Positions 7,701 to 12,875 of a stretch of 15,274 nt of DNA are shown piece after piece; within the stretch, counting starts at the first letter, position 1, and each line of letters begins with the position of its first letter. The stretch is from NCBI GenBank assembly GCA_051117315.1, contig JBNPEA010000137.1:1-15274 (forward strand), read 5' to 3'. The stretch comes from Salinarimonas sp051117315 (GTDB taxonomy: Bacteria; Pseudomonadota; Alphaproteobacteria; Rhizobiales; Beijerinckiaceae). A program made the position numbers and the translations under genes. Under the pieces are notes generated by a model, which was given only the letters and a program-made list of their open reading frames with translations, ran no database searches and was not told the DNA's origin.

Positions 7701-7959
7701 TGTTCGGCTCGATCGACGCGCCGTCGACGGCGAGCCGCACCTCCATGGCGGTGTAGCGGCGCACGATCTCGTGGAGATGGCTCTCGCGCTCCGGGTTGAG
7801 ATGCGTGACGATGACGATGCCGACCCCGGGCGTGTCGGGCAGACCTTTGAAGAAGCCCTCGAGCGCCTCCACGCCTCCGGCCGAGGCCCCGACCCCGACG
7901 ATCGGGAACCGGGGCCTGCGCGCGTCGTCCGTCCTGCGGCCGTCCGATGTCGATGCCAT
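4753..7959 (-). CDS. CheB-CheR-PAS-HWE hybrid sensor histidine kinase
   Basis: A 1068-residue cytoplasmic signalling protein. Order of domains: CheB methylesterase (about 18-200) with the triad Ser26 (GASAGG), His53 (VTHLNP) and Asp145 (GGDGDGT); CheR methyltransferase (about 235-495) with NVTAFFRD, WIPGCATGEEVYS and CRNLLIYF; a PAS-like domain (about 535-645); a long coiled coil (about 665-750) rich in NEEL/NEEM heptads; a second PAS (about 750-855); then HWE kinase with phospho-acceptor His873 (LNHRVKNTLASVQAIAGQS), N-box HELATNAVKHGAL (969-981) and the W-x-E signature at Trp1007-Glu1009. All key residues are intact. CheB/CheR sections in such fusions often act as sensory or scaffold modules without local chemoreceptors, and none is seen here. 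The ATG at 7959 follows AGGA 3 nt upstream; no membrane segment is visible. Confidence 0.93.
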   Translation of the reverse strand: MASTSDGRRTDDARRPRFPIVGVGASAGGVEALEGFFKGLPDTPGVGIVIVTHLNPERESHLHEIVRRYTAMEVRLAVDGASIEPNTVHVLAAGDLVGVEDGRLQVVRQDPSNHERKPIDVFFSALAKDQGDYAVGIVLSGGDGDGTLGVKAIKERGGLTLAQTADGSGPSHPDMPATAISTGLVDLALPAEKMGPRLVAFAQDVARIESMAGDEESADDEPHARPLPHHEPIEAARQEICTILRNQVGHDFNGYKTKTFLRRVHRRMQVAGLTEIGAYVERLRATPEEVTALFRDLLINVTAFFRDTESFQALEHDVIPAIFEGRGADDTVRVWIPGCATGEEVYSIAILMREHTERLAAVPRVQIFATDIDEHALSVARAARYPATLIENVDPARRDRWFTADGGTRVLAKEVRDMCIFSPHSVIRDPPFSRIDLVSCRNLLIYFGPQIQEQVLPIFHYALRPNGYLFLGLSENIGHYGDLFAPVNKKLRIFRAREDATTAVHLPALVGRFHPQEAGVRGPERRTGGAALRQAVEQLVLTRFAPPHVVVDAAGDVVYASSRTGRFLELSPGLMNRQLMAMARKGLRVELQAALRQAVEKRGGVRREDVAVEADDGKVQRLTIVVEPMMVREDPLLLVMFEAAGEAVPREAGRIADATRGDAAVGHLERELRETRERLQGMVEEYETAVEELKSSNEELVSVNEEMQSTNEELEASKEELQSLNEELHTVNSELSGKVEELDHANNDLRNLFDSTQVATVFLDRGLTIRSFTPAITQIFNILPSDAGRPLTDLSSRLDLPDLVDRVRTVFAQGEPQELNARRKDDAANFLVRLAPYRDGDMRTEGVVVTFIDVTQLTRAQQHQRLLMDELNHRVKNTLASVQAIAGQSFRGKTDSATEREAFAARLRALAGAHDVLTSECWEGADLAEIVRVAVDPFDPAGADARLHVEGPHVRLDPRGAVAIALALHELATNAVKHGALSVQAGRIAVTWEIGGEDGTRRLRLRWQERGGPPVSPPGGRGFGSRLIEHGLAAELQGSASLRFEPDGLVCEVDAPLADQRAAEGDSA

Positions 7960-8135
7960 GTATCCTACTTAAGTGCCGTGGGACGGCCGACGCAAGGGGT
8001 CGCAGCCTCATTGGGAATGCAGGCCCAGGCCCCGCCGCCGGTGTTTTCCGCAGATGCGCCCCGCGCACGGCGGCGCTAGGGTCGCGGCCAGAATGATTCC
8101 GGACGACGATTCCGGCAGCCCGCGAGGAGACCCCG
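7960..8135. promoter_or_regulatory. Divergent intergenic region between kinase and DUF427 genes
   Basis: This 176-bp region should hold promoters for both directions. A direct repeat GATTCCGG occurs at 8095-8102 and 8108-8115, one 13-bp step apart, upstream of the DUF427 gene. I looked for the general-stress sigma EcfG motif (GGAAC, about 16-17 bp, CGTT) and found no clear match on either strand. A GAGGAG ribosome site lies at 8124-8129. Confidence 0.45.
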
Positions 8136-8498
8136 ATGAAGGAGCCCGGCCCCGACCATCCCATCACCGTGACGCCGCACCACAAGCGGGTGCGCGTCGT
8201 GCTCGGCGGCGCCATCGTCGCGGAGACGGACGCGGCGCTGCGGCTCGAGGAGAACATGTACCCGCCGGTCTTCTACGTGCCCCGCGCGGACGTGGCGATG
8301 GACCTGCTCGACCCCTCCGCCAGGCGCACCCATTGCCCCTACAAGGGCGACGCCACCTATTTCGGCGTCTCCGGCCACGGCAAGGAGGCCCGCGACGCGG
8401 CCTGGTCCTACGAGGACCCCTTCCCCGCCGTCGCCCCCATCGCCGGCCACATCGCCTTCGACCGCGCGAAGATGGACGCGATCGAGGAGCTGAGCTGA
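8136..8498 (+). CDS. DUF427 domain protein
   Basis: A 120-residue DUF427 protein of unknown function. The hallmark stretches are visible: RVRVVLGGAIVAETDAALRLEE (about 18-39), PPVFYVPRADVAMDLL (43-58), THCPYKGDATYF (65-76) and the C-terminal PIAGHIAFDRAKMD (101-114). The conserved Cys67 and the aromatic/histidine residues nearby suggest a small beta-tent fold that could bind a ligand, but no reaction is established. The ATG at 8136 has GAGGAG 6 nt upstream, deciding the start. It stands alone: divergent from the kinase and followed by a repeat-rich gap. No signal peptide or membrane segment is present. Family assignment is firm; function is not known. Confidence 0.93.
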   Translation: MKEPGPDHPITVTPHHKRVRVVLGGAIVAETDAALRLEENMYPPVFYVPRADVAMDLLDPSARRTHCPYKGDATYFGVSGHGKEARDAAWSYEDPFPAVAPIAGHIAFDRAKMDAIEELS

Positions 8499-8502
8499 GG
8501 GG

Positions 8503-8518
8503 GGGGCGCGTCCGCCCC
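8503..8518 (+). terminator. GC hairpin just after the DUF427 stop
   Basis: Arms GGGGCG (8503-8508) and CGCCCC (8513-8518) with a 4-nt loop start 5 nt after the stop codon. The position fits a terminator, but there is no U-tract, so it could simply be an RNA-stabilising hairpin. Confidence 0.35.
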
Positions 8519-8589
8519 GATGGGGACGTGGCGGGTGGCTGCCGAGGACGTCCGCTGTGGATGTCACGCACTCCGGTCGTGCAGGCCGC

Positions 8590-8760
8590 CGAGGGTCTCC
8601 CCTCCCCCTCGTGGGGAGGGGCGGGGGTGGGGGGCGTGCAGAATCATCTCGACGCACATGCAGGGCCCCAGCGGTCGCGCCAGCTCCGGAGACGTCCCCC
8701 GCTGCATCGCGACCCCCATCCGCCCCCTTCGGGGGCACCTTCCCCACAAGGGGGAAGGAA
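8590..8760. repeat. Palindromic mosaic repeat element (RIME-like)
   Basis: Three perfect hairpins are packed in this intergenic stretch: CCCCTCCCC/GGGGAGGGG (8599-8607 and 8613-8621, 5-nt loop), GCCCCC/GGGGGC (8722-8727 and 8731-8736, 3-nt loop) and CCTTCCCC/GGGGAAGG (8738-8745 and 8751-8758, 5-nt loop). The G-rich side after hairpin 1 (about 8621-8636) is partly complementary to the C-rich stretch before hairpin 2, so the whole unit can fold back. The layout and the motif 'ccttcccc-acaag-ggggaagg' resemble the Rhizobium intergenic mosaic elements, which are dispersed, non-coding and multi-copy. Copy number elsewhere in the genome cannot be seen here. The rest of 8499-8889 holds no gene that I can support. 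Confidence 0.65.
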
Positions 8761-8842
8761 GGCCTGCGCAGCCGCCCGTCTCGACTTCCCGGCGCGGAAG
8801 GCGTGTCGATCGACCACCCTCCTGACAGAGCGCGGGTGGCGG

Positions 8843-8858
8843 CGCTTTCGTCCAAGAC
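8843..8858 (+). promoter_or_regulatory. Probable AraC-type operator, copy 1 (before the regulator gene)
   Basis: The 16-mer cgctttcgtccaagac lies 31 bp before the regulator's ATG. It matches the element at 9766-9781 at 14 of 16 positions. Presence before both the regulator and its presumed target suggests autoregulation plus control of azlCD. No consensus -10 is evident after it. Confidence 0.6.
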
Positions 8859-8889
8859 GCGGGCGCCCCGGCGCGCTAGCCTCTCCCGC

Positions 8890-9762
8890 ATGCGCGCCGC
8901 GACCCCGCTACACGCCCTCGATCCCGAGCTCGTCGCAGCCGGCGACGTCGCGCGCTTCTGGCGCGTGCCGCGCTATGCGGATCTCGATTGCCTGGCCGCG
9001 CGCTTCCGCCGCCACGCCTATGCCCGCCACACCCACGAGACCTACGCCATCGCCGCGATCGTCGACGGCTGCGAGACCTTCTGGCGGCGCGGCGTGCAGA
9101 ACTACGCCTTCGCCGGCTCGCTCTGCCTCGTCTGCCCGGACGAGACCCACGACGGCGAGCCCCACGGCGGGCACTTCGTCTACCGCACGCTCTATCCCTC
9201 GCCCGCCCTGATGCGCGAGGTGGCGGAGGACCTGCTCGGCCGGCCGGTGGCCCGCGCGCCCTGGTTCGCGCCCTCCGTGGTCGACGATCCCGCCCTCGTG
9301 GCCGAGCTCGCGGCGCTGCACGACGCGCTCGCCGCCGACAGCGGCGCGGGCACGCTCGAGACGGACGAGCGCCTCCTCGCCTTCCTCGCCCGGCTCGTCT
9401 CCCGCCACGGCGATCTCGGCGGCGCGCCGCCGCCCGGCCGCGAGAGCCGCGCCGTCGCCCGGACCCGCGAGACGATCGAGGCGCGCTTTCCCGAGGATCT
9501 CGGCCTCGAGAGCCTGGCGCGCGAGGCCGGCGTGTCGCGCACGCATCTGATCCGGGCCTTCAAGCGCCAGACCGGGCTCACGCCCCACGCCTACCAGGTC
9601 GACCGCCGCTTCCGCGCCGCCTGCCGGCTCCTCGCCGCCGGCGAGCCGCCCGCGGCCGCCGCGCTCGCGGTGGGCTTCTACGACCAGAGCCACCTCAACC
9701 GCGCCTTCAAGGCCCGCATGGGCGTCACGCCCGGCGCCTTCGCGGCGCAGGCCGCCGCCTGA
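8890..9762 (+). CDS. AraC-family transcriptional regulator next to azlCD
   Basis: A 290-residue AraC/XylS regulator. The N-terminal half (about 10-170) is a cupin-type ligand domain; RHTHETYAIAAIVDGCETFWRRG (46-68) is the typical opening, followed by CLVCPDETHDGEPH. The C-terminal domain has two helix-turn-helices: LESLAREAGVSRTHLIRAFKRQTGLTPH (about 206-233) and PPAAAALAVGFYDQSHLNRAFKARMGVTPGAF (253-284). The ATG at 8890 begins where similarity begins; the frame is open upstream to 8557 but runs through the repeat element, so that extension is rejected. No good ribosome site is seen, and the mRNA may be nearly leaderless. Regulators of this type usually adjoin exporters (AzlC, LysE or EamA families), as here, and a shared motif lies before this gene and before azlC. 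The effector is unknown, probably an amino acid. Confidence 0.92.
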   Translation: MRAATPLHALDPELVAAGDVARFWRVPRYADLDCLAARFRRHAYARHTHETYAIAAIVDGCETFWRRGVQNYAFAGSLCLVCPDETHDGEPHGGHFVYRTLYPSPALMREVAEDLLGRPVARAPWFAPSVVDDPALVAELAALHDALAADSGAGTLETDERLLAFLARLVSRHGDLGGAPPPGRESRAVARTRETIEARFPEDLGLESLAREAGVSRTHLIRAFKRQTGLTPHAYQVDRRFRAACRLLAAGEPPAAAALAVGFYDQSHLNRAFKARMGVTPGAFAAQAAA

Positions 9763-9765
9763 GGG

Positions 9766-9781
9766 CACTTTCGTGCAAGAC
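9766..9781 (+). promoter_or_regulatory. Probable AraC-type operator, copy 2 (before azlC)
   Basis: The 16-mer cactttcgtgcaagac starts 3 nt after the regulator's stop and ends 51 nt before the chosen azlC ATG. Only two bases differ from copy 1. The GTG start that would extend azlC by 20 codons falls inside this element, which argues for the ATG at 9833. Confidence 0.6.
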
Positions 9782-9832
9782 CGCGCGGGCGAGGCGGGCG
9801 ATGGAGGCCGCCCGACCATCCGAGGCCCGTTC

Positions 9833-10558
9833 ATGCACGCATCCGCTCCTACCTCGACACGCACCGACGAGGTCCGCGCCGGGCTCGCCGACATCGCCGC
9901 ACCGACCCTCGCCCTCGTGCCGATCGGTCTCCTGTTCGGGGCGGTGGCCACCGCGAGCGGGCTCTCGCCGGCGGAGACGGTCCTGATGTCCGGCCTCGTC
10001 TTCGCCGGCGGCTCGCAGTTCGCGGCGATCGAGATCTGGGCGGACCCGGTGCCGATCGCCGCGATCGTCTTCTCGACGCTGCTGATCAATGCGCGCCACG
10101 TGCTGATGAGCGCATCGCTGGTGCCGCGCACGGAGGCGTTCGCGCCGTGGCAGCGGCTGGTGGGCCTGCACTTCCTCGCCGACGAGACCTGGGCGCTGGC
10201 TGAGCGGCGTGCCGCGGCGGCGCGGCTGACGCCGGCCTACTGGTTCGCGATGATCGCCGTGTTCTTCACCACCTGGATGGCGACGATCGCGGCCGGCGCG
10301 GCGCTCGGCGCGCGGCTCGGCGACCCGGCGCGCTGGGGTGCCGACTTCGCCTTCCCGGCTTTGTTCATCGCCCTCGTCGCCGCGCTCTGGAAGGGGCCGG
10401 CGACGGGGATCGCGGTCGGCGCGAGCGCCCCCGCCCCGGCCGGGGCGGCCCCCGCCCTGGGCCCGCCCTCGCCCGTGCCGGCGGGCGCCATCCCGGGCAT
10501 CCCCCCCGCCGCGCTCGTCTGGCGGCCGGGGACGGCCGCCGAGGAGAGCGCGCCGTGA
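9833..10558 (+). CDS. azlC: AzlC-family branched-chain amino acid exporter, large subunit
   Basis: A 241-residue inner-membrane protein of the AzlC/YgaZ family, which with AzlD/YgaH exports branched-chain or related amino acids. Signatures seen: ALVPIGLLFGAVATASGLSPAETVLMSGLVFAGGSQFAAIEIW (27-69), STLLINARHVLMSASLVPR (81-99) and FLADETWAL (114-122). Hydrophobic helices follow at about 136-158 and 172-187. The ATG at 9833 is preceded by GAGG (9822-9825); the GTG at 9773 is an alternative. The C-terminal segment is odd: residues 200-225 hold ten prolines where the family has a last hydrophobic helix of alanine, valine and leucine, so either this helix is lost or the bases at about 10430-10507 are wrong. 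It overlaps azlD by GTGA and follows the AraC gene. Family is certain. Confidence 0.93.
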   Translation: MHASAPTSTRTDEVRAGLADIAAPTLALVPIGLLFGAVATASGLSPAETVLMSGLVFAGGSQFAAIEIWADPVPIAAIVFSTLLINARHVLMSASLVPRTEAFAPWQRLVGLHFLADETWALAERRAAAARLTPAYWFAMIAVFFTTWMATIAAGAALGARLGDPARWGADFAFPALFIALVAALWKGPATGIAVGASAPAPAGAAPALGPPSPVPAGAIPGIPPAALVWRPGTAAEESAP

Positions 10559-10872
10559 GCGGGCCACTCGACGTCGATCCCGCCGCTCTCGCGGCGATCC
10601 TCGGCATGGCGGGCGTGACCTACGCGACCCGCGTCGCGGGCCTGGCGCTCGCCGGGCGGCTCGCGCTGCGCGGGCGCGCGAAGGCGGCCTTCGACGCGAT
10701 CCCGCCGGCGGTGCTCACAGCGGTGATCGCGCCGGCGGTGCTGCTCGCCGGCTGGCCGGAGGCGATCGCCGGCGCCCTCACGGCGCTCGCGGCGACGCGG
10801 CTGCCGCTCGTCGCCTGCGTCGCCGTGGGGGTCGGCGCCGTCGTCGCGCTCCGGGCGCTCGCCGGCGGCTGA
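10555..10872 (+). CDS. azlD: AzlD-family branched-chain amino acid exporter, small subunit
   Basis: A 105-residue AzlD/YgaH protein, almost wholly hydrophobic, with about four membrane segments (roughly 8-30, 45-67, 69-84, 85-103). The family opening is visible as ILGMAGVTYATRVAGLALAGRL, followed by AFDAIPPAVLTAVIAPAVL, the usual R-x-x-G and 'IPPAVLTAVIAP' pattern of the group. It begins with GTG at 10555, whose bases overlap the azlC stop (GTGA), so translation is coupled and the two subunits form one transporter. It ends 6 bp before the converging RidA-family gene, leaving no room for a classical terminator. Confidence 0.93.
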   Translation: MSGPLDVDPAALAAILGMAGVTYATRVAGLALAGRLALRGRAKAAFDAIPPAVLTAVIAPAVLLAGWPEAIAGALTALAATRLPLVACVAVGVGAVVALRALAGG

Positions 10873-10878
10873 CAGACC

Positions 10879-11232
10879 TCAGCGGGCCGCGATCACCGCG
10901 ATCTCGACCTTGAGCGGCGGCGCGGCGAGCTTCGCCTCGACCGTGGCGCGGGCCGGCGCGCAGCCCGGCGCGAGCCAGGCGTCCCAGACGCCGTTCATCT
11001 CGGCGAAGGTGGCGATGTCGGTGAGCCAGATCGAGGCGGAGAGGAGCTTCGTCTTGTCGGTGCCGGCCTCCGCGAGCAGCGCGTCGATCAGCCCGAGGAT
11101 CTCCCGGGTCTGGTCGGCGACGGAGCCGCCGGCGGTCTCCTTGGCGACCTGGCCCGCGGTGTAGACGGTGTCGCCGTGCACGACGGCCATGGACATGCGC
11201 GGGCCGGGCTTGATGCGGGTGATCTCGGTCAT
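10879..11232 (-). CDS. RidA/YjgF/YoaB-family protein
   Basis: A 117-residue Rid-superfamily protein. RidA proteins hydrolyse reactive enamines and imines made by PLP enzymes such as threonine dehydratase. The key arginine is Arg95 in CAPARATVEAKLAAPPLKVEIAVIA, which matches the active-site arginine of RidA; Glu110 follows at the usual distance. Also seen are VYTAGQVAKE (23-32), ILGLIDALLAEAGTDKTKLL (45-64) and DIATFAEMNGVWDAWL (72-87), close to the YoaB-like branch. The ATG at 11232 has AGAGGA about 8 nt upstream. It ends 6 bp from azlD in convergent orientation. A link to branched-chain amino acid metabolism is tempting, since RidA protects that pathway and azlCD exports its products, but this is inference from proximity. 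Confidence 0.9.
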   Translation of the reverse strand: MTEITRIKPGPRMSMAVVHGDTVYTAGQVAKETAGGSVADQTREILGLIDALLAEAGTDKTKLLSASIWLTDIATFAEMNGVWDAWLAPGCAPARATVEAKLAAPPLKVEIAVIAAR

Positions 11233-11322
11233 GGGGACGTCCTCTGTTGTGGGACGCCCCTCATGGCCGAGCGGCGCGCGCTCGGCAAGGGCCGGGGGAG
11301 GGCCTCCAACGCGCGCGCCCCG

Positions 11323-12681
11323 TCACCCCGGCTGCGGGGCGAGGCGGGGGACCGGCTTCTCGACGATGGGGAGGTTGATCAGCGCCGAGGCGAACCCGAG
11401 CGCCCCCGAAGCCCCCCACACGGACGCGTCGACCCCGGCGCCCGCGTCGACCACGCCGCCTAGCCGCACGCCGATCGAGCCGCCACGACGTGGCGCGAAC
11501 GAGGCGGAGACCTACAACGCTGACCGCTCGCGCGNNNNNNNNNNCGCGTAGCCGCCGGTCGCTTCGTAGAGCACGCCGCCGAGCAGAACGCCGAAGAAGC
11601 CGCCGAGCTGGTGCGAGAAGAAGGCGAAGCCGTACAGCATCGCCATGTAGCGCGTGCCGAACATCACCATCACCAGCGCCGAGGTCGGCGGCACGGTGGA
11701 CAGCCACAGGAGCCCGATGGTGATGCCGAACAGGATCGCCGACGTCGCCGAGGCCGGCGCCAGCACGAAGGCGGCGATGGCGATCGCCCGGCCGAGGTAG
11801 ATCCAGGCCAGCAGGTAGCGCTTGGGCATGCGCGTCGAGAGCCAGCCGGCCCCCAGCGAGCCCACCGCGTTAGCGAGCCCGATCACCGCGAGCGTCCAGC
11901 CGCCCACCGCGGCCGAGAGGCCCGCGTCCTTCAGGTAGGCCGGCAGATGGGCCGTGATGAAGGCGAGCTGGAAGCCGCAGGTGAAGAAGCCGGTGACGAG
12001 GAGCACGTAGGAGCGGTGCCGGAAGGCCTCCGCCAGCGCCTGCGCGATCGACTGGCTCGGCCCCGTATCCGTCTTGGCGCCGCCGCCGGTGCCGCGGGTC
12101 GCGAGCATCAGCGAGAGCGGCAGGACGACGAGCATGATCGCCGAGAACCAGAGCAGCGCGTCCTGCCAGCCGACCGCGTTGATCAGCGCGTTGCCGATCG
12201 GCGGGAACAGGAACTGGCCGAAGGACCCCGCCGCCACGCCCATGCCGAAGGCCATCGGCCGCCATTCCTCCGGCAGGAGCTTGCCGAAGGCGCCGAGCAC
12301 CAGGTTGAACGAGGCGCCGGCGAGCCCGATGCCGATCAGCACGCCCGCGCCCAGGTGCAGCATCATCGGCGTCGAGGCGAGGGCCATGACCACGAGGCCC
12401 AGCGCGTAGAGCAGCGCGCCGACGATCAGCACCCGCACCGTGCCGAAGCGGTCCGCCACCGCGCCGGCGAAGGGCTGGCCGATGCCCCAGACCAGGTTCT
12501 GGATGGCGATGGCGAGGCCGAACGTGTCGCGTCCCCAGCCGTAGTCCGTCGTCATCGGCACCTGGAACAGGCCGGCGGAGGCGCGCGGCCCGAAGGTGAC
12601 GAGCGCGATCAGGCAGCCGGCGGCGATGACGATCTCGGGGGCGACGCGCGAGGGGCGCGGCGCGGCGGCGGGGGAGGGCAT
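11323..12681 (-). CDS. MFS transporter (monocarboxylate/oxalate-type), interrupted by an assembly gap
   Basis: A major facilitator superfamily permease. The part from 12681 to 11545 is 379 codons with 11 or more hydrophobic helices and the MFS motif GAVADRFGTVRV (about 73-84); ALVTFGPRASAGLFQVPMT resembles the OFA/monocarboxylate group. Ten Ns (11535-11544) then interrupt it, and the written frame meets a stop at 11512-11514. Beyond, 11424-11326 encodes a perfect end in the same frame: SVWGASGALGFASALINLPI then VEKPVPRLAPQPG, with TGA at 11323-11325. The sequence 11425-11534 is a degraded duplicate of 11545-11654 at a 120-bp offset; removing it and the Ns joins GGYA to SVWG and gives an intact 412-residue protein, the usual size. 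I therefore call this one gene. The substrate is unknown. Confidence 0.87.
11425..11544. other. Probable assembly artefact: degraded duplicate plus 10-N gap
   Basis: Bases 11425-11534 align without gaps to 11545-11654 at 73 of 110 positions, in the same coding phase, and are followed by ten Ns. The nearest explanation is that two contig ends covering the same stretch were joined by an arbitrary N spacer, one end being of poor quality. The copy introduces an in-frame stop at 11512-11514 in the MFS gene. Confidence 0.75.
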
Positions 12682-12875
12682 CGGCTCGGGGCTCCGTGGC
12701 GGAATGGCGGCGTCGGTGAGGACGGGCGCAGCATAGCCCGCCGTCGGCGTGGGAAAAGTGATTTGGCTGCATGGCCCCCATCACGCGGCGTGATGCCGGC
12801 ATGGGGCGGAACCGGCGCTCCCCCGCGTCCGTTGCCGGCCCGATCCCCCCACTCGTGCCGCCCGGGAGCCCCGCG
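12682..12875. promoter_or_regulatory. Divergent intergenic region with a perfect palindrome
   Basis: This 194-bp region separates the MFS gene (minus) and the SDR gene (plus). At 12779-12795 lies CATCACGCGGCGTGATG, an 8-bp perfect inverted repeat around one base, a good size for a dimeric repressor site. On the minus strand TATGCT (complement of 12730-12735) could be the MFS -10, but no matching -35 is clear. GGGAG at 12864-12868 is the SDR ribosome site. Confidence 0.5.

Noticed and set aside
4870..8079. A 1069-codon open frame on the plus strand opposite the sensor kinase
   Set aside because: It mirrors the real kinase codons; its translation is rich in Arg, His, Gly and Val without any domain, as expected for an antisense shadow in high-GC DNA.
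7960..8135. EcfG-type general stress promoter
   Set aside because: GGAAT-like hexamers occur, but no GGAAC with a correctly spaced CGTT was found on either strand.
4397..8257. A 1286-codon minus-strand frame spanning the kinase and continuing into the receiver
   Set aside because: Only its last 119 codons (the receiver) are protein-like; the rest is an Arg/Ala/Gly shadow of the kinase in another phase, not a kinase-receiver fusion.
8557..8889. Longer N-terminus for the AraC regulator
   Set aside because: The extra codons translate the palindromic repeat element and are Gly/Arg/Pro-rich; the known fold starts after 8890.
9773..9832. GTG start adding 20 residues to AzlC
   Set aside because: It lies inside the probable operator, and the extra residues are not hydrophobic or conserved; the ATG at 9833 has a GAGG upstream.
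12771..12875. Upstream in-frame ATG for the SDR gene
   Set aside because: The extension crosses the palindrome and precedes the good ribosome site at 12864-12868; the family starts close to residue 1 of the 12876 start.
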